Assembly: GCF_000737515.1 (NCBI RefSeq)
Contig: NZ_CP006587.1
Span: forward strand, 4,769,001-4,833,000
Direction: 5' to 3'
DNA: 64,000 nucleotides
From: Hymenobacter sp. APR13
GTDB taxonomy: Bacteria; Bacteroidota; Bacteroidia; Cytophagales; Hymenobacteraceae
Shown here one piece after another: positions 36,196 through 45,219 of the stretch. The notes beneath the pieces were generated by a model. That model saw only the letters and a list, made by a program, of their open reading frames with translations. It was not told the origin of the DNA and made no database searches. How positions within the stretch are numbered: position 1 is the stretch's first letter; each line of letters opens with the position of its first letter. The position numbers and the translations under genes are program-made.

Positions 36196-36247
36196 AAACG
36201 CAGATTATTTAAAAGATACATAATATTATTCGATTAATCATGTGATT

Positions 36248-36267
36248 TGTCCCCATGAATAGGGACA
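36248..36267. promoter_or_regulatory. Palindromic operator candidate 2
   Basis: TGTCCC-CATGAATA-GGGACA, matching site 1 in half-site sequence and overall length. The two centres are 72 bases apart, close to seven helical turns. AT-rich, promoter-like DNA lies between them. Confidence 0.75.
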
Positions 36268-36373
36268 CGCCGGGTTTGCAGGCGGGTGGGAGGCGGTCGG
36301 AACTTTGTGCATTCTCCGGCCGGGCGCGTGCCCGGCGGCTGAGTGCTTTTTCCATCTTCTTCACTTTCACCTT

Positions 36374-39300
36374 ATGCGAAACGCATATTCTCTTAGGAGC
36401 GGCCGCCCGCCGGGCGGCCCGCTCCAACACTACACCCAGCGGCCGGCGCAGGCCGGCCTGTGCCGGCTGGCTTTACTACTGCTAGCTATTATAGCCCTGC
36501 TACCTGGCCACACCCGCGCCCAGGCCCCGGCCTGGCAATCCGTGCTGCCCGTAAGCGGCACCGGCACCTCTTCAGCAAGGGCCACGACCGTGGGGCCAAC
36601 GGGCGACGTATTCGTGACGGGCTCTTTCATGAATAGCGCCAGCTTTGGCAACATCACGCTCACCAGCGTGGGTGGCACCGACGTGTTTGTGGCCTGCTAC
36701 CGCCCATCCACCAGCTCTTGGCTCTGGGCTAAAAGAGCCGGGGGCACTAGCACGGATAACGGCAACAGCATTGCCACCGACGGCACCCGCGTGTTCGTGA
36801 CGGGCTCCTTCAACAGCAGCTCCGCCTCCTTTGCCGGCACATCGCTGACCAGCGTAGGCGGCAACGACATGTTTGTGGCCGCCTACACCGTGGCCGGGGA
36901 CGATCAATGGGCTAAAAGAGCCGGGGGCACTAGCACGGATAACGGCAATAGCATTGCCACCGACGGCACCCGCGTGTTCGTGACGGGCTCCTTCAACAGC
37001 AGCTCCGCCTCCTTTGCCGGCACATCGCTGACCAGCGTAGGCGGCAACGACATGTTTGTGGCCGCCTACACCGTGGCCGGGGACGACCAATGGGCTAAAA
37101 GAGCCGGGGGCACTAGCACGGATAACGGCAATAGCATTGCCACCGACGGCACCCGCGTGTTCGTGACGGGCCCTTTCGCCAGCAGCTCTGCCTCCTTTGC
37201 CGGCACATCGCTGACCAGCGTAGGCGGCAGCGACATGTTTGTGGCCGCCTACACCGTGGCCGGGGACGATCAATGGGCTAAAAGAGCCGGGGGCACTAGC
37301 ACGGACGAGGGCAAGGGCATTGCCACCGACGGCACCCGCGTGTTCGTGATGGGCTTTTTCGCCAGCAGCTCTGCCTCCTTTGCCGGCACATCGCTGACCA
37401 GCGCGGGCGGCTTTGACACATTTGTGGCCGCCTACACCGTAACAGGGGACGACCAATGGGCCAAGAAGCGCCGGCGGCACTGGTAGTGATTACGGCAACA
37501 GCATTGCCACTGACGGCACCAGCGTGTACACGACGGGCACCTTCGACAGCAGCTCCGCCTCCTTTGCTGGCACATCGCTGACTTCCGCAGGGGGCTTAGA
37601 CGCATTCTTGGCCACCTACACCGTAACAGGGGCCAACCAATGGGCCAAAAGAGCTGGTGGCAGCAGCGGCACGGACGAGGGCTTCGGCATTGCCGTACGA
37701 GCCGGTCAGCTGGCCGTGGGAGGCTTTGTGAACCCACCAGCTACCTTCGACGCCATCACGCTGAGCGGTAGCGGACAGGCTGGTTATCTGGGCCTTATTT
37801 CGCTAATTCCAACCGTAACGACATCCACCCCTACCGCCATCACTAGCAACAGCGCCACGCTGGGCGGCAACGTGACGGCCGCCGGCGCCGCGACCGTAAC
37901 CGAGCGCGGTGTGGTGTACCTGCAAGGCACGGGCACGCCTACTACAAGCAACACCAAGGCGCTGGTCGCCACCAGCGGCATCGTCATCGGCACAGCCTTT
38001 TCGGGCACCGTATTGGGCCTGACGGCCGGCACCCAGTATACGGTGCGCGCCTACGCCATCAACTCGGCCGGCACCAGCTACGGCACCAGCCAAACGTTTA
38101 CTACCCTGGTGGCCCCGACGCTGACGAGCCTCAGCCCCAACACTGGGGCAGTGGGCACGCCCGTGACCTTGACGGGCACGGGCTTCACGGCGGGCAGCAC
38201 GGTGCGCTTCAATACCACTGAGGCCACGAGCGTGACGGTGAACTCGGCCACGAGCATCACGGCCACCGTGCCGGCCGGGGCCACCACCGGCAACGTAATC
38301 GTGACCACGCCCAACGGCACGAGCAACGGCATCAGCTTTACAGTGTGCACGGCGACCCCGCGCGCGGGCTATACTTTCGTGGGTAACGCCAACGGGCGGG
38401 CTTACTACCGCAGCAACGACAGCCAGACCGGCAGCCAGGCCTACGCCCGGGCCCGGGCCGCCGGCGCCTACCTGGTTACGATTAACGACGCGGCCGAAAA
38501 CGCCTACGTGCAGGGCCTGGCGTCCGGTACCGACCTGTGGCTGGGCCTGAACGACTTTGCCGTGGAGGGCACCTTCAGGTGGCAGGACGGCAGCACGGCC
38601 AGCTACCGCAACTGGGCCGGTGGCGAACCCAACAACTTCGGCGGCAACGAGGATTATGTAGTTACCAAGCCTGATGGTACCTGGAACGACACGAGGGATG
38701 ACCACTACCGTGTGGCGGCTTACGGGCTGCTGGAACTGCCCGTGTGCACTGCACCACCCAGCATTTCGGGCCTGAGCCCGGCCAGCGGGCCGGTCGGCCG
38801 CACAGTGACCATAACGGGCACCGACTTCACGGGCGTGAGCAGCGTGGCCCTGAACGGCACCGTTCTCAGCACCTTCACCCTGGTCAACAGCACCACCATC
38901 ACCTTCGTGGTGCCGGCCGGCGCGACCAGCGGCCCGGTGTTGGTGACGGCCCCCGACGGCAGCGCTCAGAGCGTGGACAGCTTCACGGTGCTGGTGCCCC
39001 CGACGCTGACGAGCATCAGCCCCAACACTGGGGCAGTAGGCACGTCCGTAACCCTGACGGGCAGCAACCTGACCGGGGCCACGGCCGTGACCTTTAGCGG
39101 CACGAGCAACAACACCGTGACCACCGGCCTGACGGTAAGCGGCACTGGCAGCAGCCAGACCCTCACGGTGAACGTGCCGGCCGGGGCCACCACGGGCCTC
39201 GTGACCGTGACTACGCCCAACGGCACGAGCAGCGGGGTGAACTTTACCGTGACGGCATCGGCCCCGACGCTGACGGCCCTGGGAGGCCAGAGCAGACTCG

Positions 39301-42191
39301 GCGGCCAGGTAGGTTTCAGCTTTCAGATCACAGGCACCGGCTTTGTAAACGGAGCTACTACAGTGCGCTTCAACAGTACAGCAGCTACCGCTGTCAACGT
39401 CACCTCATCCACCGCCCTTTTTGTAACCGTACCGGCTGGGGCTACTACCGGCCCCGTCACCGTCACCACGAGCGCCGGGACATCCAATAGCTTGATGTTT
39501 ACGGTAGCCCCCACTATAGCCACGGCCACGCCTGCCGCCGTCACGGCCACCAGCGCTACGCTGGGTGGCACCGTGCTCAGCGACAACGGCAGTGCCGTTA
39601 TCGAGCGCGGCATAGTTTACCAAAGCGCGACTAGCGGAATCATTACCCGGTTGCCACTGGGCACAGGCACCGGAACCTTCAGCCAAACGGTAACAGGCCT
39701 GACACCCAGCACGCTGTATGCGGTTCAGGCCTACGCCCGAAATGCCGACGGCAACGAGGTCTATGAGGATGAGGGCACTATGCTCACCTTTACTACGTTG
39801 AACCCCACCGCTACGCTCTCGGCCAGCATCAGCAGCCAGACCAACGTGCGCTGCTTTAGCAACAGCGACGGCTCGGCTACGGTGCAGGCCAGCGGTGGCA
39901 CCGCGCCCTACACCTACCAGTGGAGCAACGGCGGCAACACAGCCACCATCACGGGCCTGTCGGCCGGCACCTACAACGTGACCGTGAAGGACGCCAACGG
40001 CGCGGAGGCCACGGCCTCGGCTACTATCACCCAGCCCACTGCCCTAAGCCTGGTGATGAGCAAGACGGACGCCACCACCAACGGCGCGGCCAACGGCACG
40101 GCCACGGTGCAGGTGAGCGGTGGCACGCCCGGCTACAGTTACGTGTGGAGCAACGGGGCCACCACGGCCACCATTACGGGCCTAACGGCCGGCACCTACA
40201 CCGTGTTCGTGACCGATGCCAACAACTGCGAAGCCAACAACTCGGTGACGGTAGGCCAGCCGGCTCCGGCGCCGCAGGACCTGGTTATCAGCACCGGCAC
40301 CACGGCTGCTCCGGTAGCCATTGCCGCCGGCACCTACACCAACGTGACCATCACGGGCACGGGCGTGGCCACGCTCGGCGGGGCCGTGACCGTGAACGGC
40401 ACCTTCTTGGTGCAGGGCACGCTCAACACCAACTGCCAAGCCCTGACCGGCAGCGGCAGCTTCACGCTGGCCGCCGGCGCCACGCTCAGCATCTGCGACG
40501 GGGCCGGCCTCACGGCCACGGGCAGCACCGGCGCCGTACGCCTGACGGGCCCCCGCTCGTTCTCGCCGGACGCCAGTTACGTGTACAATGGCACGCAGGC
40601 GCAGGCTACCGGCACCGGCCTGCCCGCCCAGGTGCTGAACCTGACCTCGGTTAACCCCGCTACGCTGACGCTGTCGCAGCCCGTGGCCATCCGTCAGGTG
40701 CTCACGCTCAACGCCGGTAGCCTGAACCCCAACGGCCAGGCCCTGACCCTGCTCTCCGACGCCAGCGGCACGGCCCTGATTGCCAACCTGGGCGCGGGCG
40801 CCGTGCAGGGCAGCGTGACCGTGCAGCGCTACATCGATGGCAGCCTGAACCCCGGCCTGGGCTACCGCCACCTGGCCGCCCCGGTCATTGGGGCCACGGT
40901 GGCCGGCTTCGGCTCGGGCGGCACCACGCCGGTGGTCAACAGCGCCTACAACGCGTCGGCCACGCCGGGTTCGGTTACGCCCTTCCCCACGGTGTACTTC
41001 TACAACCAGGCCCGCCTGGCCACCTCGCCGGCCACCTCGCTGTCGGCCTTCGATAAGGGCTGGCAGTCGCCCGCGGCCCTGACCGACCCGGCCCAGCTGG
41101 CGTTCCAAGGCTTCACCGTGCAGCTGCCCGGGGCCAGCACCCTGAGCTTCACCGGGCAGGTGGGCAACAACAGCGGCATCATCGGGCTCAGCCGCGCCAG
41201 CGGGGCCACGGCCGCCGATGCGGGCTGGAACCTGATTGGCAACCCCTACCCCGCGCCGCTGGATTTGAGCACCATTCCGGCCGGCCAGCGCACGAGAATG
41301 GATGCCGCTTTCTACACCTACGAGAGCACCTCGCAGTACGGGGGCAATTACCGCAGCTTCGTCAACGGCATCGGCGAGCCGCTCATCGGTAGCAGCCAGG
41401 CGTTCTTCGTGCGCGTGAGTGAGGGCCAGACCAGCGGCAGCCTCGCGCTTACCAACGCCAACCGCGTGACCACCTACGCCCAGCAGGCCCCCGTGCGCCG
41501 CGGCGCGGCCGATACCCGTCCCCAGCTCCAGCTGCAGCTCAGCGGCCAGGGCCTCAATGACGCGCTGACCGTGTACGCCCAGGCCGGCGCCACCGCCGGC
41601 TTTGACCGCGAGTTTGACGCGGCCAAGCTCTGGAACCCCAACGGGCTGAGCGTGGCCACGCTGGCCGCCTCAGGTGAAGCGCTGGCCATCGACGGCCGCC
41701 CCGCCTTCCCGCTGGGCCAGCCCGTGCCGCTGACCGTGCAGGCCCCGCAGGCCGGCTCCTACTCGCTCACGGCCTCGGACCTGGCCAACCTGCCCGCCGG
41801 CACGGCCGTGACGCTGGTGGACCTGAGCACCGGCACGCGCACGCCGCTGCTCTCCGGCACCCGCTACAGCCTCACGCTGCCCGCCGGCACCACCGCCGGC
41901 CGCCTGCAGCTGGAAGTGGCCGGCCGCGCCCTGAGCACGGCCAGCCAGTTGGCGCAGCAGCTGAGCCTCTACCCCAACCCCACGGATGGCCAGGTGCAGC
42001 TCGTGCGCCCCGCCGCCTGGGGCGGCCTGCAGGTACAGGTGCTCAACAGCATCGGCCAGCCTGTGCTCAGCACCCGCCTTGCGGCCGGCGAGCAGACGCT
42101 CAGCGTGCAGCAGCTGCCCGTGGGCGTGTACACGCTGCGCCTGACCACGCAGCAGGGCCAGACGCTCACCAAGCGCCTCGTGCGCCAGTAA
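36374..42191 (+). pseudogene. Giant T9SS-secreted repeat adhesin with one frameshift
   Basis: Begins at ATG 36374 with a signal sequence ([19 protein letters not shown]). From about 36740, five nearly identical 183-base repeats encode 61-residue units ([21 protein letters not shown] ... [13 protein letters not shown]). In the fifth unit one extra base near 37465 shifts the frame (GGGCCAAGAAGC against GGGCTAAAAGAG). The protein then continues in the next frame from about 37470 to 42191. Downstream parts: FN3-like (about 37805-38110), IPT/TIG (38115-38340), C-type lectin-like with [18 protein letters not shown] (38346-38740), three more IPT/TIG (38755-39510), FN3-like, two SprB repeats with [22 protein letters not shown] (39810-40260), a large beta region, and the T9SS domain [14 protein letters not shown] ... 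KRLVRQ. Intact length would be about 1938 residues. It is surface-exposed and likely adhesive. The shift may be real, phase-variable or an assembly error. Confidence 0.85.
36740..37655 (+). repeat. Five to six tandem 183-bp coding repeats
   Basis: The GCCGGGGGCAC anchor starts its G-run at 36740, 36923, 37106 and 37289, exactly 183 bases apart. The next copy is at 184, exposing the inserted base. Units 1-3 are almost identical at DNA level; units 4-6 diverge. Such repeats recombine easily, changing adhesin length. Confidence 0.9.
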
Positions 42192-42213
42192 GCGCCGGCT
42201 CCCCGGCCGCCTG

Positions 42214-42297
42214 AGCCGGCCCGCCCGCCGGCGGCTTCCCGCACTGCGCAGTGGGAGCCGCCGGTTGGGCGGGCCCCCAGGCCGGCTGGTTTTTTTC
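42214..42297 (+). terminator. Large intrinsic terminator after the adhesin
   Basis: A nested palindrome (AGCCGGC ... GCCGGCT outside, CGCCCGCCGG ... CCGGTTGGGCG and CACTGC/GCAGTG inside) is followed by GGTTTTTTTCTC. The short PID-CTERM gene starts 26 bases later. Confidence 0.85.
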
Positions 42298-42322
42298 TCT
42301 CACTTCTGACACTTGCCTTTTT

Positions 42323-42523
42323 ATGAAACTCTCTCTGTTTTCCCTGACGCTGGCCTTGGCCCTGGTGGGCGGCGCGGCGCGGGCCCAGGGCCCCGGCTCG
42401 GGTGGCCCGGTTCCCGGTCCGGCCCCTGAGCCGACGGCCGTGCCCATTGATGGCGGGGCCAGCCTGCTGGCCGCCGGGGCCGTGGCCTACGGCCTCAAGC
42501 ACCTGCGCCGCCGCCGCGCCTAG
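42323..42523 (+). CDS. Short secreted protein with PID-CTERM-like sorting tail
   Basis: 66 residues: signal peptide (MKLSLFSLTLALALVGGAARAQ), a Gly/Pro-rich linker (GPGSGGPVPGPAPEPTA), then VPIDGGASLLAAGAVAYGLKHLRRRR. The last block is a short motif, a membrane helix and a basic end, the plan of protein-sorting tails cut by exosortase-like enzymes. The PID-CTERM family of Bacteroidota has this V-P-(I/L)-D-G-G start. Almost nothing is left after processing, so the product is a tiny envelope peptide. It sits between two terminators. Confidence 0.75.
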   Translation: MKLSLFSLTLALALVGGAARAQGPGSGGPVPGPAPEPTAVPIDGGASLLAAGAVAYGLKHLRRRRA

Positions 42524-42544
42524 CGCTGCCACTGCCGGCCACTG

Positions 42545-42595
42545 AAAAAGCCGCCGCTGCTTCCTTCGGGAAGTGGCGGCGGCTTTGTTTTTACC
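42545..42595 (+). terminator. Intrinsic terminator with TTCG loop
   Basis: The stem GCCGCCGCTGCTTCC / GGAAGTGGCGGCGGC closes on a TTCG tetraloop and is followed by TTTGTTTTT. It ends the PID-CTERM gene. Confidence 0.93.
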
Positions 42596-42846
42596 GGCGG
42601 GACAGTGCGGGGAGTGGCAGCGCGCAGCCGTGGCCCCGGCCTCTGAAGGGGCGGGCGTCGGGCGCTACGGGCAGGTTGCACCCGGACACGGGAGCCTCGC
42701 GGGCAGTTCCGGCGTGTCCGGCTACTGGCCGTGGCCGATGCTGCCGCCGGTCCGCGCCCCCGTCTGCAGTGTCCGGGGCCCGGCAATGAAGCGCAAGCCG
42801 CCGCCACAAGCCGTTCGGCGGTTCGTCGCACCTCCCCCGGCCGGCC
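42596..42846. other. Intergenic stretch, no gene seen
   Basis: Highly GC-rich DNA between the TTCG terminator and the end of the minus-strand envelope operon. Frames here lack any family features. Confidence 0.4.
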
Positions 42847-43161
42847 TCAGACCACCTGCAGTTGGCGCACCCGCTCGGCTTCGGCCTCGTTGACGTGGGT
42901 GATGGGCGTGGCGTAGATGCGGAAGTCGTTGCCGGGAAACTCGGCCTGCAGCCGCTGCTCGATGCGGCGGCAGAGCAGGGCCTTGGTCAGAAATAGCACC
43001 CGGTAGAGCGGCTGGGTGCCCATGGTGCCGTCGGGCAGCAGGCAGTGGTTGTCGATGGCCTCGTCGACGAACACGTCGGTGGCCAGGTGCTCGGTCAGCA
43101 CCAGCCGGGTGGCCTGGCGGGCGTGGTCGGCGCTCAGCGTGAGCAGGTTGAACAGAATCAT
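42847..43161 (-). CDS. CutA-like small cytosolic protein (tentative)
   Basis: 104 residues, no signal peptide. The order of strands and helices resembles the PII/CutA ferredoxin-like fold: ILFNLLTLSADHARQATRLVLTEHLATDVFVDE, LYRVLFLTKALLCRRIEQRLQAEFP, then DFRIYATPITHVN, which parallels the HPYEVPEIIALPI ending of CutA. Key CutA residues are not all present, so the call is tentative. It is the last gene of the five-gene minus-strand operon headed by the SPFH gene, 70 bases after its neighbour. Confidence 0.5.
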   Translation of the reverse strand: MILFNLLTLSADHARQATRLVLTEHLATDVFVDEAIDNHCLLPDGTMGTQPLYRVLFLTKALLCRRIEQRLQAEFPGNDFRIYATPITHVNEAEAERVRQLQVV

Positions 43162-43231
43162 GGGGCGGTCGGAATGGAAAGGCAGCGGAAATGGGAAAGA
43201 AACGGCGGGCCGAACGGTGGCCCGGCGGCTT

Positions 43232-43780
43232 TTAGCGGGCGGCGGCCCGGCGGGCTTTGTAGGGGCTCAAGCTGTGCAGGATGTGGTGCAGCAGCGGCTC
43301 GTGGTTGCGGAAGGCATCGGGCGTGCCCGAGGCGCAGATCAGCAGCACGTGGCCCTGGTGGCGGGCCGCCAGCGCGTCGTAGCGCAGCAGCTGGCCGTCG
43401 CGGGTGCCCGTGCCGGTGGTTTCCAGAAACTGAATGCCGTTGTAAGTGGTGGAGAACTGCTTGTTGACTGGCACGCCGAACTGCTCGGCCAGGTGGTAGA
43501 GCGCCTGGTCGGGCGTCATGTGGGCGGCCGCCCCGCGCAGCTGCCCGATGTAGAGCATCAGGTTGCGGTCGGGGCTCACGTGCAGCAGGGCCACGGTGGT
43601 GTCGTTGGTCTGGCGCACCTGGTCCCAGCCGGCCGGCACCTGGTACTGCAGCTGGTACTGGGGGCTGCGCACGGTTTCGTAGTGGATTTCAGGCTCCGAC
43701 TGGGCTTGCACGCCCAGCGGCAGCAGCAGCGTCAGCAAGGCAAACAGGGAGTTCAGCAGGGATTTTACCAGGGGTTTCAT
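43232..43780 (-). CDS. Secreted protein, first of two tandem paralogues
   Basis: 182 residues from ATG 43780 with a signal peptide ending GVQAQ. The mature protein reads YQLQYQVPAGWDQVRQTNDTTVALLHVSPDRNLMLYIGQLRG, then DALAARHQGHVLLICASGTPDAFRNHEPLLHHILHSLSPY. This resembles small alpha/beta domains of the PsbP/Mog1 type, but I cannot name a family. The next gene upstream (43835-44344) has the same plan and shared motifs, so they arose by duplication. Likely periplasmic. Confidence 0.65.
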   Translation of the reverse strand: MKPLVKSLLNSLFALLTLLLPLGVQAQSEPEIHYETVRSPQYQLQYQVPAGWDQVRQTNDTTVALLHVSPDRNLMLYIGQLRGAAAHMTPDQALYHLAEQFGVPVNKQFSTTYNGIQFLETTGTGTRDGQLLRYDALAARHQGHVLLICASGTPDAFRNHEPLLHHILHSLSPYKARRAAAR

Positions 43781-43834
43781 GGTGGTGGGAAAAGGCAGTG
43801 GGTAAAGCAAAACCAAGAGGCAGGGGTGGGGCCG

Positions 43835-44344
43835 TTAGCGGCCCCGCAGCGGCGCGAGGCCGTCGAGCACGTGGTGCAGCAGGGGAGCCTGGGTGCCGAA
43901 CGCGGCCGGCGTAGCGTAGAGATGCACCAGCAGCACCTGGCCCGGATGGCGGCTTACGCGGGCATCGTAGCGCACCTCACGGCCCCGCAGGTGGTAGGTG
44001 CCGCTGCTTTCCAGGGCATCGGGCGAGTGCACGGCGGCGTGATGCTGCTCGTGGCGGGTGGCGCCCAGGTGGCGCAGCACCCGCTGCAGGGCCCGGGCCG
44101 GCGGCAGCGTGGCGTGCCGGCCCCGCAGCTGGCCCACCCACAGGCGGGCGTCGTCGGCGGGGTTGTGGTAGCCGAGCACGTCCACCGAGTCGGTGCGCTG
44201 GTGGCGCACGGCCCAGTGCGGCGGCACGGCGTACCGGAGCTGGTAGGAGCGGTTCAGCACCGGCTCCGTGGGCTGGGCCGCGGCGCGCGGGCCGGTCAGC
44301 AAGGTGGCAACGAGCAGCCCAAGGGGCATCAACAGGCGGTACAT
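43835..44344 (-). CDS. Secreted protein, second tandem paralogue
   Basis: 169 residues from ATG 44344 with a signal peptide ending PRAAAQ. It shares with 43232-43780 a YQLRYAVPPHWAV start, a RTDSVDVLGYHNPADDARLWVGQLRG block and HPGQVLLVHLYATPAAFGTQAPLLHHVLDGLAPL. Identity elsewhere is low, so the duplication is old. Function unknown, likely periplasmic. It lies 53 bases after the outer-membrane protein gene. Confidence 0.65.
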   Translation of the reverse strand: MYRLLMPLGLLVATLLTGPRAAAQPTEPVLNRSYQLRYAVPPHWAVRHQRTDSVDVLGYHNPADDARLWVGQLRGRHATLPPARALQRVLRHLGATRHEQHHAAVHSPDALESSGTYHLRGREVRYDARVSRHPGQVLLVHLYATPAAFGTQAPLLHHVLDGLAPLRGR

Positions 44345-44397
44345 GGCAAAGACAGGAAAAGAGAAATGGAAAAGCAGTGCGGGCACTGCCGCCGCGT

Positions 44398-45216
44398 TTA
44401 GTGGTCGTCGCTGGCCGGATCGGCGTCGTAGCCGAGCAGGTTCAGCTCGAAGACTACCCCGGCCCGGTTGCCGCTGCCGGGGTTGGGCAGCAGCGCGCCC
44501 AGGCACAGCTGCAGCCGCTGGGTGGCCAGGTAGTTAAGGCCCAGTACCGACACGCTGGTGGCGTTGCGGCCCGAGATGAAGTCGCCCATCAGCAGCACTT
44601 TCTTCGACACCGGATACTCGGCCCCCAGCAGCAGTCCGGCCCGATTGCCGGCCCCGAGCGTGCCCCGGTCAGAGAGGTAGGGGCCGGCCACCACCTTCAC
44701 GTGGTGGCGCGGGCTCCACACCCACGTGTTGTAGCTGAAGTGCGTGAGCCGGCGGCGGGCCCCGCCGAAGCGCAGCGGGTTGGTGCCCACCTGCGTGCCC
44801 AGGCTGGTGCTGAGCGTGGGGCTGAGCGTGAAGAACTTCTGGCCCGTGAGCTGCACCAGCGGCTTGAGCGGGCGGCCGCGGTCGTGGCGGTTCACCCCGA
44901 ACACGTCGCCGCGGCGCCGGAAGTCCATCTTGATGTTGACCACGTTCAGGCCGGCTTCCCAGCCGCGGCCCAGCCCGTACACCAGGTGGTTTTTCGATTC
45001 CAGGTCGCGCGGGCCGTACACGTTGGTCTGGTGCTGGTAGAAGAATTTGCCTTGGGGCGTCAGGTCGCCGGCCGGGATGTTGAACAGGTTCTGCTGGGCC
45101 TGCGCCGCCGGGGTGGTGAGCAGCAGCAGGAGCAACGACAGCAGGAGCAGAAGCAGGAGCCAGGCCAGGCCGGTGCGCCGGGCAAAGACGCGCCGCGCCA
45201 GAAGGGAACGTGTCAA
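44398..45216 (-). CDS. Predicted outer-membrane beta-barrel protein
   Basis: 272 residues. A long hydrophobic signal (WLLLLLLLSLLLLLLTTPAAQAQ) is followed by NLFNIPAGDLTPQGKFFYQHQTNVY, then alternating strands (LVYGLGRGWEAGLNVVNIKMDF, TLSTSLGTQVGT, HHVKVVAGPYLSD, VLLMGDFISGRN, GVVFELNLLGYD). This is the pattern of small barrels of the transporter/phenol-degradation type. The terminal residues are hydrophilic rather than the usual aromatic, which is odd for a barrel. It starts 3 bases after the SPFH gene stop, so the two are tightly coupled. Confidence 0.6.
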   Translation of the reverse strand: MTRSLLARRVFARRTGLAWLLLLLLLSLLLLLLTTPAAQAQQNLFNIPAGDLTPQGKFFYQHQTNVYGPRDLESKNHLVYGLGRGWEAGLNVVNIKMDFRRRGDVFGVNRHDRGRPLKPLVQLTGQKFFTLSPTLSTSLGTQVGTNPLRFGGARRRLTHFSYNTWVWSPRHHVKVVAGPYLSDRGTLGAGNRAGLLLGAEYPVSKKVLLMGDFISGRNATSVSVLGLNYLATQRLQLCLGALLPNPGSGNRAGVVFELNLLGYDADPASDDH

Positions 45217-45219
45217 AGC

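Noticed and set aside
36572..37480. Long antisense frame with regular repeats over the adhesin repeats
   Set aside because: Its periodicity only mirrors the 183-bp repeats of the sense gene; it has no signal peptide or domain.
36740..37655. CRISPR-like regular spacing
   Set aside because: The repeat is 183 bases, continuous and coding, with no unique spacers and no cas genes nearby.
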